Positions 46,947 to 56,538 of a DNA stretch of 64,000 bases are shown one piece after another. The notes below the pieces were generated by a model. The model did no database searches, was not told the origin of the DNA, and worked only from the letters and a program-made list of their open reading frames with translations. The translations under genes were made by a program, and so were the position numbers. Position 1 is the first letter of the stretch. Each line of letters opens with the position of its first letter. Origin of the DNA: Gyromitra esculenta. Lineage: Eukaryota; Ascomycota; Pezizomycetes; Pezizales; Discinaceae. The DNA lies in the NCBI GenBank assembly GCA_038503075.1, contig JBCAML010000005.1, forward strand, positions 62,001 through 126,000, given 5' to 3'.

Positions 46947-47322
46947 TTTCATGGATAACTGTTTTCGTTGGTTCGTCGGGTGTAAGGATGCAAGGCCATC
47001 GTGTTACGTTGTTGTTCTTTGTGTTTCTTTGGGTTTTCGCTACAATGAGTCAAGTCTTTGTCATCGAACGAGTTGGAATATGGTATATAAGCGAAGGGAT
47101 TTTCCCTCTTGTTGTACTTTTCCTTCTTCTTTCCTTAAGCAACGTCTTCTATTGTACACTTCTGTATTTCACAATACAACCCTCGGTTATACCTCATAAC
47201 CTTTCGCTGTCGCCGCCCTCAAGTCCTCTATACTTGACCACTTCGTAGAGCCTGTAGAATCTTCGTACCTTCTCCTGTCGTCGGGTCCTCGTCCAAGTAG
47301 CACTGCTTATCTCGGGGGATAC

Positions 47323-47776
47323 TTTCATGGATGGTTGTTGTGTTGATCGACTAGGTACATGGGTACGCGGCTGTTGAATTTCGTTGTTGTTCTTTGTGTT
47401 TTCATGAGTTTCTCGTTACAATGAGTCATGTCTTTGTCAGCGAAAGGGTTGGAACGTGGTATATAAGCGAAGGGATTCCTCTTCAGTTGTACTTCTTCTT
47501 TCTCTTTTTTCTTAAGCAACGTCTTCTATTGTCACTCCACTTGTATCCTACAATACAAGCCAGGATTCTTTCAGATTCCTTCGTCGACCCCGTGATACTT
47601 CTCATAACTACCACACCACTACATCAACGTAGTCTCGCTGTCGGAACCTTAAAAAGTTCCCTTTACTGTAGAGCCTGTGGAACCATCGTGCAAACTCTCG
47701 CTGTTAGTTTCCGTTCAAGTAGCACTGCTCGCCTTTGGGGATACCAAAGGGCTTGACGAAAACTCACTCCTTGAGA
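47323..47776 (+). repeat. Solo LTR, family A-like, nested in the family-A solo LTR
   Basis: It is 454 bp, flanked by GATAC (47318-47322 and 47777-47781). It is longer than the other A LTRs because of extra sequence in the R/U5 part. Confidence 0.88.
47732..47750 (+). other. U5 hairpin, nested solo LTR
   Basis: CCTTTGG GGATA CCAAAGG: different arms but the same loop, with complementarity kept. Confidence 0.68.
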
Positions 47777-47814
47777 GATACCTGAGAGCTTGACGAGAAT
47801 CTCGCTCCTTGAGA

Positions 47815-47831
47815 TCCTAGTTTCGGGTGAT
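47815..47831 (-). pseudogene. Copia E0, 17-bp fragment between two LTRs
   Basis: This sliver of E0 codes HPKLG across the joins. Its ends are the target duplications TCCTA and GTGAT of the two neighbouring solo LTRs. Confidence 0.8.
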
Positions 47832-48237
47832 TTTCACGGATTTACTAGACTGACGGGTTAGGGTTTGGGTATTAAGGGTTGTAACAGGTGATGGGTTTCA
47901 TAATGTCTTTGTTGTTCGGTTAGGTTTCGGTAATGAGTCATGGGATGATAAAACGGGGTATTTAAAGGAAGGATTTTGGTCGCTTTGTATTCCTTTTCTT
48001 CTTTCTTTAAGCAACGTTCTCGTTTCACTTCTTTTGTATCAAAGTTATAACCTCATTTCGATTCTACCTCAGAATCCTCGCTGTCGTGAACCATCGCCGA
48101 TACTTTGCCTTGAAGTATATCCATCATAGGACCTGTAGAAAACTCTGCACTCTTTGAACGTGTTGATATCTCGCTTAAGTAGCACTGCTCACCTCTGGGG
48201 ATACCGAAGGGCTTAAACAAGGGACTCAACCGTGAGA
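47832..48237 (+). repeat. Solo LTR, family B, in copia E0
   Basis: It is 406 bp, starts TTTCACGG and ends CCGTGAGA, flanked by GTGAT (47827-47831 and 48238-48242). Confidence 0.9.
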
Positions 48238-48454
48238 GTGATAAACCCACCTGCTCTTGACTACCTTTTTTCCTTGGGGTCTTTGTACCACGGTCCATAC
48301 TTGGTTTCCTAGCAGTGCCTGGTATTCCTCGTCCATAGCTTCTACCCATTTTTCTTCGTCTGGTCCGGTAGTTGCTTCTTGGAAGTTCTGAGGTCCTCCG
48401 GTAATGAGAAGTGCTTCTTCAAAGCGTTGGGGAGGTTTCGTGATTCGATCGGAT
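48238..48454 (-). pseudogene. Copia E0, integrase-RT linker fragment
   Basis: It codes the region just before RT: ITKPPQRFEEALLITGG, then EEKWVEAMDEEYQALLGNQ, then VWTVVQRPQGKKVVKSRWVY. This is the usual copia RT entry. It is open and in frame with both neighbours. Confidence 0.88.
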
Positions 48455-48904
48455 TCTCACGGTTCAGTCCCTCGTTAAGCCCTTCAGTATCCCTGAAGGT
48501 GAGCAGTGCTACTTAAGCGAGGTTCTAACACGTTCGAAGAGTGCGGTGTTTCTACAAGTTCTACAAGGGGTTTATCTCCAGGCGAGATAGGTGCAGCGAA
48601 GTGGACAGCGACAGCGAGGGTTCTGAGGTAGAACCGAGATGATATTGTAACAATTACAGAAGAAGGTAACGAGAACGTTGCTTAAGGAAAAGAAGAAGAA
48701 GGAAAACATAAACGACCGAAATCCCTTGCTTAAATACCCCGCTTTTCCTGTAACACCAACAACAACCCGACAACAACCGAAACACAAAGACATTATTCCA
48801 ACAACCCAAATATCCCCAAAGAACAAGGAACTCATACAACCATCCGAACGAATAACAAAACCAACAATCTGACCACGATTCCTTCCCTAAGTTAATCCAT
48901 GAAA
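48455..48904 (-). repeat. Solo LTR, family B, in copia E0
   Basis: It is 450 bp, flanked by CGGAT (48450-48454 and 48905-48909), with ends TCTCACGG and CCATGAAA on the plus strand. Confidence 0.9.
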
Positions 48905-50488
48905 CGGATCTCCTTAGTGCTTTCTGAAAACTCAGCGTTGTTCTCTCTTTTTCTTTTCTGGCTTTTGGCGGTTCCCAAGGATTCTTCTGTGTTTGAGGAT
49001 GAGGAAAGATTGAGGATGCTGGCGCTCTCGGATTCCTTGGAGGGGTTTTTGGTGCTTCTGATTCTCCTCCCGACTCTTCTCCCTTCTCTTCTTTTCCTTC
49101 CTTCTCTTTATTCTCCCCTGGTGCAGGTTTTAGTGCCAGGTTGTTATTAGGGTCAGAAACGGACTCGGAGTCGGAATCAGAACTATCTTCAGAACTGGAG
49201 TCGGAATCATTTGTTTTTGTATCCCCCTTTGCTTCAGACTCCTGTTTGCCGAACCGAACGTCTCTACTTCTCACGACTTTTTTGAGGTTAGGAATATATA
49301 CCCTATATTTTCCAGTTGTCTGTCCGTATCCACAGATCTTTCCTTGAAGCGCTTTTGGTTCGAGTTTGTTCCCTGGATTTCTGGCTTCTACTGGTATATG
49401 GGTATAAGCTTCTTCGCCGAAACGTCGGAGATGTGATATTGAGGGTTTGTATCCATTGAAGGCTTCAAAAGGTGTCTTGTTGATGCTTCGGTGTGGTACT
49501 CGGTTCTTGACGTGAGCTAGCATGCTTATCCCTTCTGCCCATAGGTTACGGGGAAGTCCTGATGTGATGCCTACTGTTCTTACCATGTCCTGGATTGTTC
49601 TGTTAAACCTTTCGGCTACTCCGTTGGATTCATGAGAGTAAGGAACTGTTGTTTCGTGGGTGATTCCTTTTTTCTTAAAATCCTCCGTTAACTCCTTATT
49701 CACATACTCACCGCCATTGTCTGAGCGAAATCTCTTGACCTTTTTTCCTGTTCTTCTTTCCATGTTGGTGATGTAGGTTCTGATTGCTTCTGTTGCATCG
49801 CTTTTGTTTTTTAACAAGTAAATGGATGCGAACCGACTGGAATCATCGATAAAAGATATGAAGTAATGGTACCCTCCTGGTGCTTCCACCGGGAAGCGTC
49901 CACTTAGGTCAGAGTGAACAAGTTCGAGTTTGTCGGTTGGTGGTGAGTTTGATGGGAGGCGAGGTAGTTTGGTTGATTTGCCCATGAGGCAACTGGGGCA
50001 GTGGCTGAAAGAGTTTGGAAGCAGATTACCGTCTTTCACAGATTCCTTGAGTTTGGCTAAAGCTGATGAGGGGAGATGGCCTAGTCTTTCATGCCACTCA
50101 ACAGAAGTTGTCATCGCCGAGATTCCTTCTTTTAAGTCCAAGATATAAAGATTCCTGTTCTTGTTAAGAGTGGCTATGGCTTGGACTTTTCCTTCCTTTA
50201 GAACTGACAGTTTTTCCCCTTTCCCTTTCAGAGTTAACCCTTTTTCTGCTAACTTATGCCACGAGATGAGATTGGTCGTTCCTAGTTTAGGTACATAAAG
50301 GACTTTGTCGAGTCTGATTGGCTTGATGCTTCCTTGGATGTTGGCAACAGTGAAGCCGGTAATTTGAAGTTTATCGCCGGGTACTGTAACTGTTCCTGTT
50401 GCCGTTTGTTTTTCTGAAAAAGCTGATCCGGACATGTGGTCTGTTGCTCCTGTATCAAGAATCCATTCTTCCTGTTGTCCAGTATTAT
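48905..50488 (-). pseudogene. Copia E0 protease and integrase
   Basis: Protease WILDTGATDHMSG is followed by the integrase zinc region (WHERLGH...CPSCLMGK) and the DDE core (VHSDLSGRF; RSDNGGEYVN; SHESNGVAERFNRT). After it comes a long acidic, Ser-rich linker (DSDSSSEDSSDSDSES) and a Pro-rich segment. The open frame ends in LTR sequence because of the solo LTR at 48,904. In-frame joins on both sides show the ancestral polyprotein was continuous. Confidence 0.92.
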
Positions 50489-50899
50489 TCTCAAGGAGCG
50501 GGTTTCCTGTCAAGCTCTCGAGTATCCCTCGAGATGAGCAGTGCTACTTGAATGGGAAACCAACAACGAGAAAGTGTACGAAGGTTCTACAGGCTCTACA
50601 ATTGGTTTAAGTCGTGGTGACCTAAAGACGGCGACAGCAAAGGATTACGAGGTGTAACTGAGGTTTGTATTTGTAGGATACAAGAGTGAACAATAGAAGA
50701 CGTTGCTTAAGGAAAGAAGAAGGAAAAGTACAACAAGAGGGGAAAACCCTTCGCTTATATACCACGTTCCAACTCTTTCGATGACAAAGACATGACTCAT
50801 TGTAATAAGAAACCCATAGAAACACAAAGAACAAACATCAAAACGCAACGATCATGTACCCATGCACCCGACCCATCTACGAAACAACCATCCATGAAA
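50489..50899 (-). repeat. Solo LTR, family A, in copia E0
   Basis: It is 411 bp, flanked by ATTAT (50484-50488) and ATTAG (50900-50904), one mismatch. It lies between the gag and protease coding parts of E0. Confidence 0.87.
50516..50534 (-). other. U5 hairpin, solo LTR
   Basis: TCTCGAG TATCC CTCGAGA is a perfect stem of a third sequence type with the constant loop. Confidence 0.68.
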
Positions 50900-51880
50900 A
50901 TTAGTTGCGAGCGCAGTTGCATCCATCCAGGTGAAGTCTAATTCTTCTTCGATCCACCCTGAGAGGTCGACTTCTTCGGTAGGTTGTCCAAATTGAGGAT
51001 AGTCAACATCGATATAACAGAAGTCCATGAAGGATGCTGTCCATCCTTCGGCAGTGATCTCTACAATGTTAGATTCTGATTTTTCTTCTCTTTTTTTGGC
51101 TGTCCTTTTCCGGCAGTCCTTATGGAGGTGTCCTATATATGTGTCTCCGTTCTTCTTACAATAGGAACATTCCTTCGAGGTATCTCGTTTAAAACCGCTT
51201 TTCGTTCTGGTAGCGTTGAAGGACTCGGTAGCCTGGGTTGATAGCTCCTTCCGTGTGGCGATGTCCATGAGCTTGTCGTAGACGTCTTGGTATGTGAGTT
51301 TTTCTTTCGTTTGGAGGTTGTCTACTACGTTATTGAGGGACTCGTGACGAAGAGTCATTAGCAGGAAGGATCCTTTGGCTTCGACGTTGTTGGACAATTT
51401 GTTCATGATTTGACCGAACGTTTCGGTGGTGTCATTCTTGTATTGTTCCGTTCTTTCGTTAAGTTCTGTCCACGCTGTTGCGAAAGTTGACACATGGTCT
51501 TTAAGGGATACATCAGGAGTATATTGGAGGTTGAAGACTCTAGCTGCTAACTGATGAAGAGTGCTTGTAGTTCTCCTATCGAACATGTCTTCGAGACTTT
51601 TCCACATGGCAGCTGCATTAGAGGATGGGGTCATAGCGCCAAAAACTTCTCCGTCAATATTCTGGACTAAGAAAGCTTTGGCCCAGATATTTTTCTTTTT
51701 CCATGTTGTCACTCCTTCTTCGTCGGTGCTGGCAGGCATGGTTAACTTTCCGAGCATGAGGGCGTCGGTGTCGTAGTATTCGAGCATGATAATCGCTGCG
51801 GCTCTCTACCGTGGGTAGTCAGTTTGGCTGGCGAGAATGACTTTTAGTGTGGGAATGCGTTCGTGCGTAGAAGACAACAT
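50900..51880 (-). pseudogene. Copia E0 gag (one nonsense codon)
   Basis: ATG at 51880 opens MLSSTHERIPTLKVILAS; TAG at 51806-51808 stands where a Trp is likely (YPR*RAAAIIMLEYY). The rest is open. It has the copia UBN2-type Gag core (MWKSLEDMFDRRTTSTLHQL; FNLQYTPDVSLKDHV) and a zinc-knuckle-like CSYCKKNGDTYIGHLHKDC near the end. An inner ATG at 51787 gives the frame downstream of the stop. The TGG-to-TAG change is C-to-T in a CpA context on the other strand, the context favoured by RIP, but one site proves nothing. Confidence 0.86.
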
Positions 51881-51990
51881 TTTGATCGAAGTGGGAAGTT
51901 CTTTTTATTGCGGGGTATCTTGTTGTTGCACAGTTATTTCGGAAGCAAGTGATCTTTTTGCTGTGAGATTCTTTTTAAGTGGAATCTCCC

Positions 51991-52002
51991 GGGCTCATAA
52001 CC
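51991..52002 (-). promoter_or_regulatory. Copia E0 primer-binding site (initiator tRNA-Met)
   Basis: GGTTATGAGCCC directly adjoins the 5' LTR. It is complementary to GGGCTCATAACC of the anticodon arm of initiator tRNA-Met, the half-tRNA priming known for copia-type elements. This also fixes the LTR inner boundary at 52,003. Confidence 0.75.
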
Positions 52003-52236
52003 TTTTAAAACGTTATAAGACAGTGTAGAGAATAAATGACTATTTCGATACAGGTTTAACTACTGAAATCCCCCAACTAAATACTCCTTGTTCTTCATTC
52101 AACAATCTCGTTACCACAAGAAAATATGCCCGTCGGGCTAATACAAAGTGAATCCTCCGTCGGCTAAACATCCATCCGCGTTACTCCGAATGTATCATTA
52201 CAATAGTATTGTAGGTGAGAGTACCTTATTTCAACA
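52003..52236 (-). repeat. Copia E0 5' LTR
   Basis: It is 234 bp, partner of 15358-15591. Its outer edge touches GACTG at 52237-52241. Confidence 0.92.
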
Positions 52237-52405
52237 GACTGCACTTCACGCAGCAGTATATGGTCAGGGCGAAGAGATAGTGAAGCTCGTGATGAAAACT
52301 GGGGTCGACTGGCTAGCTTTGAGTAAAGATGGAAAGACAGCCCGTGATGTGGCAGTATGGGTGGGCTCTGAAAATTTAGCTATGCTATTAGAGACTCCAC
52401 TATAG
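52237..52405 (+). pseudogene. STAND/NLR gene, 3' end: last ankyrin repeats
   Basis: After the duplicated GACTG the NLR frame resumes at 52242: the split codon G+CA gives DGWTALHAAVYGQGEEIVKL across the join, a normal ankyrin repeat. It then runs through KTGVDWLALSKDGKTARDVA to TAG at 52403-52405. With one target copy counted, the ancestral coding sequence is 898 codons including the stop, without a frameshift. No promoter is visible for this piece on its own. Confidence 0.9.
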
Positions 52406-52649
52406 TACTAGTACATCCTATCACTTGTAAGCAATCAATCCCCGTGAAAAGCCTTTCTACGACTATGTATTGAATGTAACATATATGGTGATCTCTAGTC
52501 CGCGCGATTTGGGTTAGTGGTTGACGAGGTTTGGAAAACACATATGCGCATATAAGGGCTTGAACAGATCGATATGGAAAATAATTCGTGCACTTGTCCA
52601 ATGTATTCTACAAGGATATAATAGACGTAGCTGTTGAATTCGGTATATG

Positions 52650-53084
52650 TTTCATGGATTGACTTAGAAGATGAATTGTGGTTTGACTGGCGATTGCATC
52701 GTTGTTTGGATGGTTGTATAATTTCTTTGTTGTTCGGTTATGTTTAGGGTTGTTGGAATAATGTCTTTGTGTTTCGGTTGTTGTCAGGCTGTTGTCGGTG
52801 TTACCGAAAAGCGGGGTATTTAAGGAAGGATTTCGGTCGCTCTTGTTCTTCTTTCCTTCTTTTCTTAAGCAACGTTCTCGTTTCACTTCTCCTGTGCTTG
52901 TCGGAAATACTATCTCGATTCTATCGTGTGTTCGTTCACCTCGCCGCACTTATCTCACCTGGAGATAAACCCTTCATAGAACCTGTAGAAACGCTGCACT
53001 CTTTGAACGCGTTGATACCTCATTAAGTAGCACTGCTCACCTTCAGGGATACTGAAGGGCTTAACGAGGGACCCAACCGTGAGA
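52650..53084 (+). repeat. Solo LTR, family B, downstream of the NLR gene
   Basis: It is 435 bp, starts TTTCATGG and ends CCGTGAGA, flanked by ATATG (52645-52649) and ATACG (53085-53089), one transition apart. It is the only gypsy-derived insertion I see outside E0. Confidence 0.89.
53040..53058 (+). other. U5 hairpin, downstream solo LTR
   Basis: CCTTCAG GGATA CTGAAGG, a perfect 7-bp stem. Confidence 0.7.
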
Positions 53085-53718
53085 ATACGCAGCCTTTAGA
53101 GAATTTTGCTAAAACTTAATAACATGGGATTTTAGTTACAGTTCTGTGTATGCCAATAGCTGAGCGAAGTAAAACCACAGTGACAAGCTAAGCCTAATTG
53201 GGACTAGTCCAAGGCTCCCAGGCTTGCAATTAGATGCTATTCGGGTGTAAATTGGAAATTCTGATTTCCTTGGCCAGGGGGATTTAGAATGGCACACGCA
53301 TTTCTCCAGCTACTCACACGAGCATTCATTATCGAATAATAATGCACTTTGACAGCCATAGGGTAAGTTAAATCGATTAAATTGATTACAGAGACATATT
53401 TAAAAGGCTGATTTGATTTACGAAAAGTCTCAGTAATAAGTAATGAAAATATCAAAGTACGAAAGAAGCTATGATCTGAAACAAAATATATGCCAATTGC
53501 AATAGGGTTGAGGTTAATTTAACCTAATTAACCCTTTCTCCTCCGTTAGGTCTCATAACCCATCAATTCCCTCATCTTTTCCTTATATTCCCTCTTCTAT
53601 ATCTGTTCACTACCTACCACGGGCTAGAGCTGCCCGCATGGTTTGGTGCTTTTAGTGTGGAGTAATATTATAATTTGCTATCTCGATGGTACCGTGGTTC
53701 AATATCGATGTCTTCCGG
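53085..53718. other. Intergenic
   Basis: AT-rich; no supported gene or repeat seen. Confidence 0.45.
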
Positions 53719-54264
53719 TCAGTTTATTGTATATCCTGAACTGTTTGGCCGCAGGGCATGCCGATTAAGGCATGCCACTTCTCTGGCCATTTCTCCCATT
53801 GCCATCATGCCTCCACTCTTCTTTCCGCATTCTAGCAGACGTACAAATGACTCGAGACGCAAACCTCCAGCGTTGCTGAGGAGCCCGGTATCGGGCTCTA
53901 TCAAAGTTCCAGGATGGATCTTCCCAAGATTTTCAAAGATAGAACCATAGCGCCCCATAACAAAGGCACTGGCTTTCCCGTCTTTAATAAAACTATTTGC
54001 CAGCTGAAGCAAATCAGCTAGCAGCTGCTTGGCCCTGGAGATAAGCATAGGGATGTGATTTAGAATGTTAATGATGCTATCAAGGATAGTGGTAGCAGAC
54101 TTATTGGTGATGATACACGTTGTGGGTATCAGAGGTACATGTATGTTGGAAAGAGTAGATGGAGCTCCTCCAGTAATGATAAATGTGCTTAATAGTCCTA
54201 CGTTCGTCACTCCCGCATTTATAAGCAGTAAATTCCGAATCTTTGCAATAATCATGTGTATCAT
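53719..54264 (-). CDS. Hypothetical protein, 181 aa
   Basis: I do not recognise a family. The N-terminus is hydrophobic (MIHMIIAKIRNLLLINAG). A helical middle (MLISRAKQLLADLLQLANSF) and a Gly/Met-rich C-terminal part with GGMMAMGEMAREVA follow. ATG at 54264 is the first after a TATAAA box about 150 bp upstream, and the frame is open back to about 54,410. Length and promoter favour a real gene, but chance is not excluded. Confidence 0.45.
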   Translation of the reverse strand: MIHMIIAKIRNLLLINAGVTNVGLLSTFIITGGAPSTLSNIHVPLIPTTCIITNKSATTILDSIINILNHIPMLISRAKQLLADLLQLANSFIKDGKASAFVMGRYGSIFENLGKIHPGTLIEPDTGLLSNAGGLRLESFVRLLECGKKSGGMMAMGEMAREVACLNRHALRPNSSGYTIN

Positions 54265-54743
54265 GTCGATTGCTAGGTCACAAGCAACTGTTACAGTAGT
54301 TATCTTGTGTTTTAAATGAGGTGTATTTTGTGCTGAATGTATGTTTTGAGCGGAATGATCATGATAGCGAATGAGTAAATGAATGAATGTGGTATGTTTC
54401 TGAAGGGAACTTTATAGAGGAGGGTAGGAAGAGGTAAGGTAAATCTGTAGCTGCTTTGTTCACTAGAAAGGCAAGATACCCCCATTTCTATTGAAGGGAG
54501 AGGTATCAAAATTGTATTCAATCAAATCATATATCGTCACTCGCTGTCTTAGACTCTTGGTGACAATACAATTTTTGGGAGCTCCTGCACTTGAATATAT
54601 ATACCGCATCCAACCCTTTTTGTCTTATCTTTCTACTCATTGAACGAACTTCTATTTTTCTGGACAGCCTTCTCTATGCAAGATAAGCTCGTTTTTGGAC
54701 ATATAACGAAACCCTAATATAGGATCATCGGATCGTATACATA
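54265..54743. other. Intergenic / promoter side of the hypothetical gene
   Basis: It contains the TATAAA box at 54411-54416 (minus strand); otherwise nothing I can name. Confidence 0.4.
54411..54416 (-). promoter_or_regulatory. TATA box
   Basis: CTCTATAAAG on the minus strand, about 150 bp upstream of the ATG at 54264. Confidence 0.45.
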
Positions 54744-54912
54744 CTCGGGTCAGGGGTGAAGTATTGGGACTTACTAGGGTGTCACGGATCTGAGCGGTCA
54801 CAGTATCACTCTGTTGTTTCCACCGTGCCCTACTGCATTTCGTAATATTTCGCTACGTCACGGCGTTGTTCTCCCTTTTCAGGGTGTCCCAATACTTCAC
54901 CCCTGACCCGAG
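54744..54912. mobile_element. MITE with 27-bp perfect inverted repeats
   Basis: This 169-bp element has perfect terminal inverted repeats (54744-54770 and 54886-54912, starting CTCGGGTCAGGGGTGAAG) and TA on each side (54742-54743 and 54913-54914). TA targets and size fit a non-autonomous Tc1/mariner-pogo (Fot1-like) element. There is no coding capacity. Confidence 0.85.
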
Positions 54913-54914
54913 TA

Positions 54915-56538
54915 GTGTTTACGGCTCCGCGCGGGAACATGCTGACTGATCGAGACGATCGAATCGGGTCTAGCGCACATAGTATTATCAGCATGAGGCT
55001 AGAATACTACTGGGAAATAATTTTGATCTGATCCAGGGCGAAGTCGCTCACGAAAAATATAATCTCTCCTGCAAAATACCAGAACCATCTCTATTCCAGA
55101 TCTCCTAACAAACTACACCTACACCGCTTGACGAGCAATGTCTCTGAACCAGACAGGGACCACATGCACAAGCATAATATTGGGATCAACGAGTAGCCTC
55201 TTCAGATCCATACCCGAGAGGCTTACCATTGCAAATTATTACATTAAGTCCAACTACGAGACATAGCTAATTAGGCTCTCCAAATTTTTTTCGTGGCTTG
55301 CCCAGTCAACTACCATTTTATAAGCGTATTCGAACCACAAGTAGCTGTATCGATTATTTAAGCATAATAAGATGAGCCACAGGAAACTGCAGCTGCCTTT
55401 CAAGGTATGTGGCGGGCCAATCATCACGGCGAAAGAATAATTACCGGTCCATTAAATTTACTAGCATGCAATAATGCTCACGAGGATTTTCCTAGGAATA
55501 AGATCCTTAAAAATCCAAGGCCGAGCTTCCTATCTAACTCTTCTTGGATATATCCAATCCTAGCGGATGTGGAACTTAAAGCCCATACCTATTCAGCCGA
55601 TTCCGTCAACTACAATCCCGTCTTGACTCCATCTCATAACACTAAGCAAGTAAGAAAAACTATCACTGAATCGAATATTCAGAAGTTCCTCGGGAGGCTA
55701 GGTCTCATTGATCCACCACCCACAGTCTTTTCGTCTTTATCAGACGAGAGCGCAAAGACGTACGCCCGATAGAAGAATGGAAACTCATTCCATGCCGTAT
55801 CAGCTTTGGCTACCATGGCACAATCAAGATATTTCTTCAAACACTCGACCCTATCCCTCGATATATCCCTTCGCCTCTCGTATTGATATGCTGACAACGA
55901 GCAGCTGCTACTACAAAATTGCCCCATTCCCAAGTGTTCTTTCGATATCTGGTTCATCGCTTATAATTAAAATTACGAGGAAGGAGACTGCACTAGTTTT
56001 CATTCGACGAGCTTGAAGAAGTTACTACCTATTACCTGATTACCGAGAGGCAAGCTATTTAAAGTACCCAACTGTGGCATCAATAAAACAACTACCATAG
56101 TTCAAAGCCTCGTTGGCCAAGCCAACCGTGGAGTTACTCCAATCGATTTAAACAACATTCAACTCTTTGGAGGCAGAAGAAACCGATATGTTCTGATGGC
56201 AAATATTAATGAGAGGGTTCTTGCCAACTCATCTTTCACATTCGATATATTGATAGACAATCTCGGGGGGACCGATTTTGGGCCACTAATCGTGCTTAGA
56301 CTCACTACATAAATACACCAGCTAATGAATCCTAAAATAGGAACACCTTATAATTGTAGAGAGCGCACCACCTGAGAATTCATGGCCACGCTATAATACG
56401 TCAACGCGCTACAAATTGCAAAGATTCTTTCGTTCATCTTCTCATTCATACCCCCGTTCCAATCAGCAGAGTAGCATTTGCAAAAGACTAGTGTATTACA
56501 AGAGATTGATTGTAATCAGAGGAACGCAATCTATCACC
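54915..56538. other. Intergenic with open-frame remnants
   Basis: Stop-poor stretches at 55407-55772, 55770-56016 and about 56,060-56,310 lie in series on the plus strand. The last (from KVPNCGINKTTTIVQSLVGQ to PLIVLRLTT) is open for some 90 codons. They may be exons or remains of one gene, but I see no recognised motif and no consistent splice set. Confidence 0.35.

Larger units (their letters stand above)
46947..47814 (+). repeat. Solo LTR, family A, in copia E0, split by another LTR
   Basis: It consists of 46947-47322 plus 47782-47814, about 409 bp, flanked by TCCTA (46942-46946 and 47815-47819). A second LTR occupies its U5 part. Removing both restores the copia frame through WVYHPKLGPDGK. 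Confidence 0.9.
15358..52236 (-). mobile_element. E0: Ty1/copia LTR retrotransposon hosting the whole nest
   Basis: Two 234-bp LTRs (15358-15591 and 52003-52236) bound the element. GACTG flanks it on both sides (15353-15357 and 52237-52241). The LTRs end TGTTGAAA...TTTCAAAA and differ at about 10 positions by my count. A primer site matching initiator tRNA-Met adjoins the right LTR, and a purine tract (GGAGGGG) adjoins the left one. With the later insertions and one duplicated target each subtracted, about 4.75 kb remains, a normal copia length. Coding order on the minus strand is gag, protease, integrase, RT, RNase H, which is copia order. The element received six direct insertions: solo LTRs at 15.8, 46.9, 47.8, 48.5 and 50.5 kb, and gypsy E1. 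Confidence 0.93.

Noticed and set aside
46918..47248. Hydrophobic frames repeated in the LTRs (for example 46918-47248, 23073-23294, 27994-28315)
   Set aside because: They recur only because the LTR recurs, shift frame between copies and overlap the TATA box and primer 9-mer.
15358..52236. Heavy RIP over the transposon island
   Set aside because: Several gag and pol frames are fully open and CpA is not visibly depleted. Only scattered transitions, such as the copia TGG-to-TAG, fit. A dinucleotide count would settle it.
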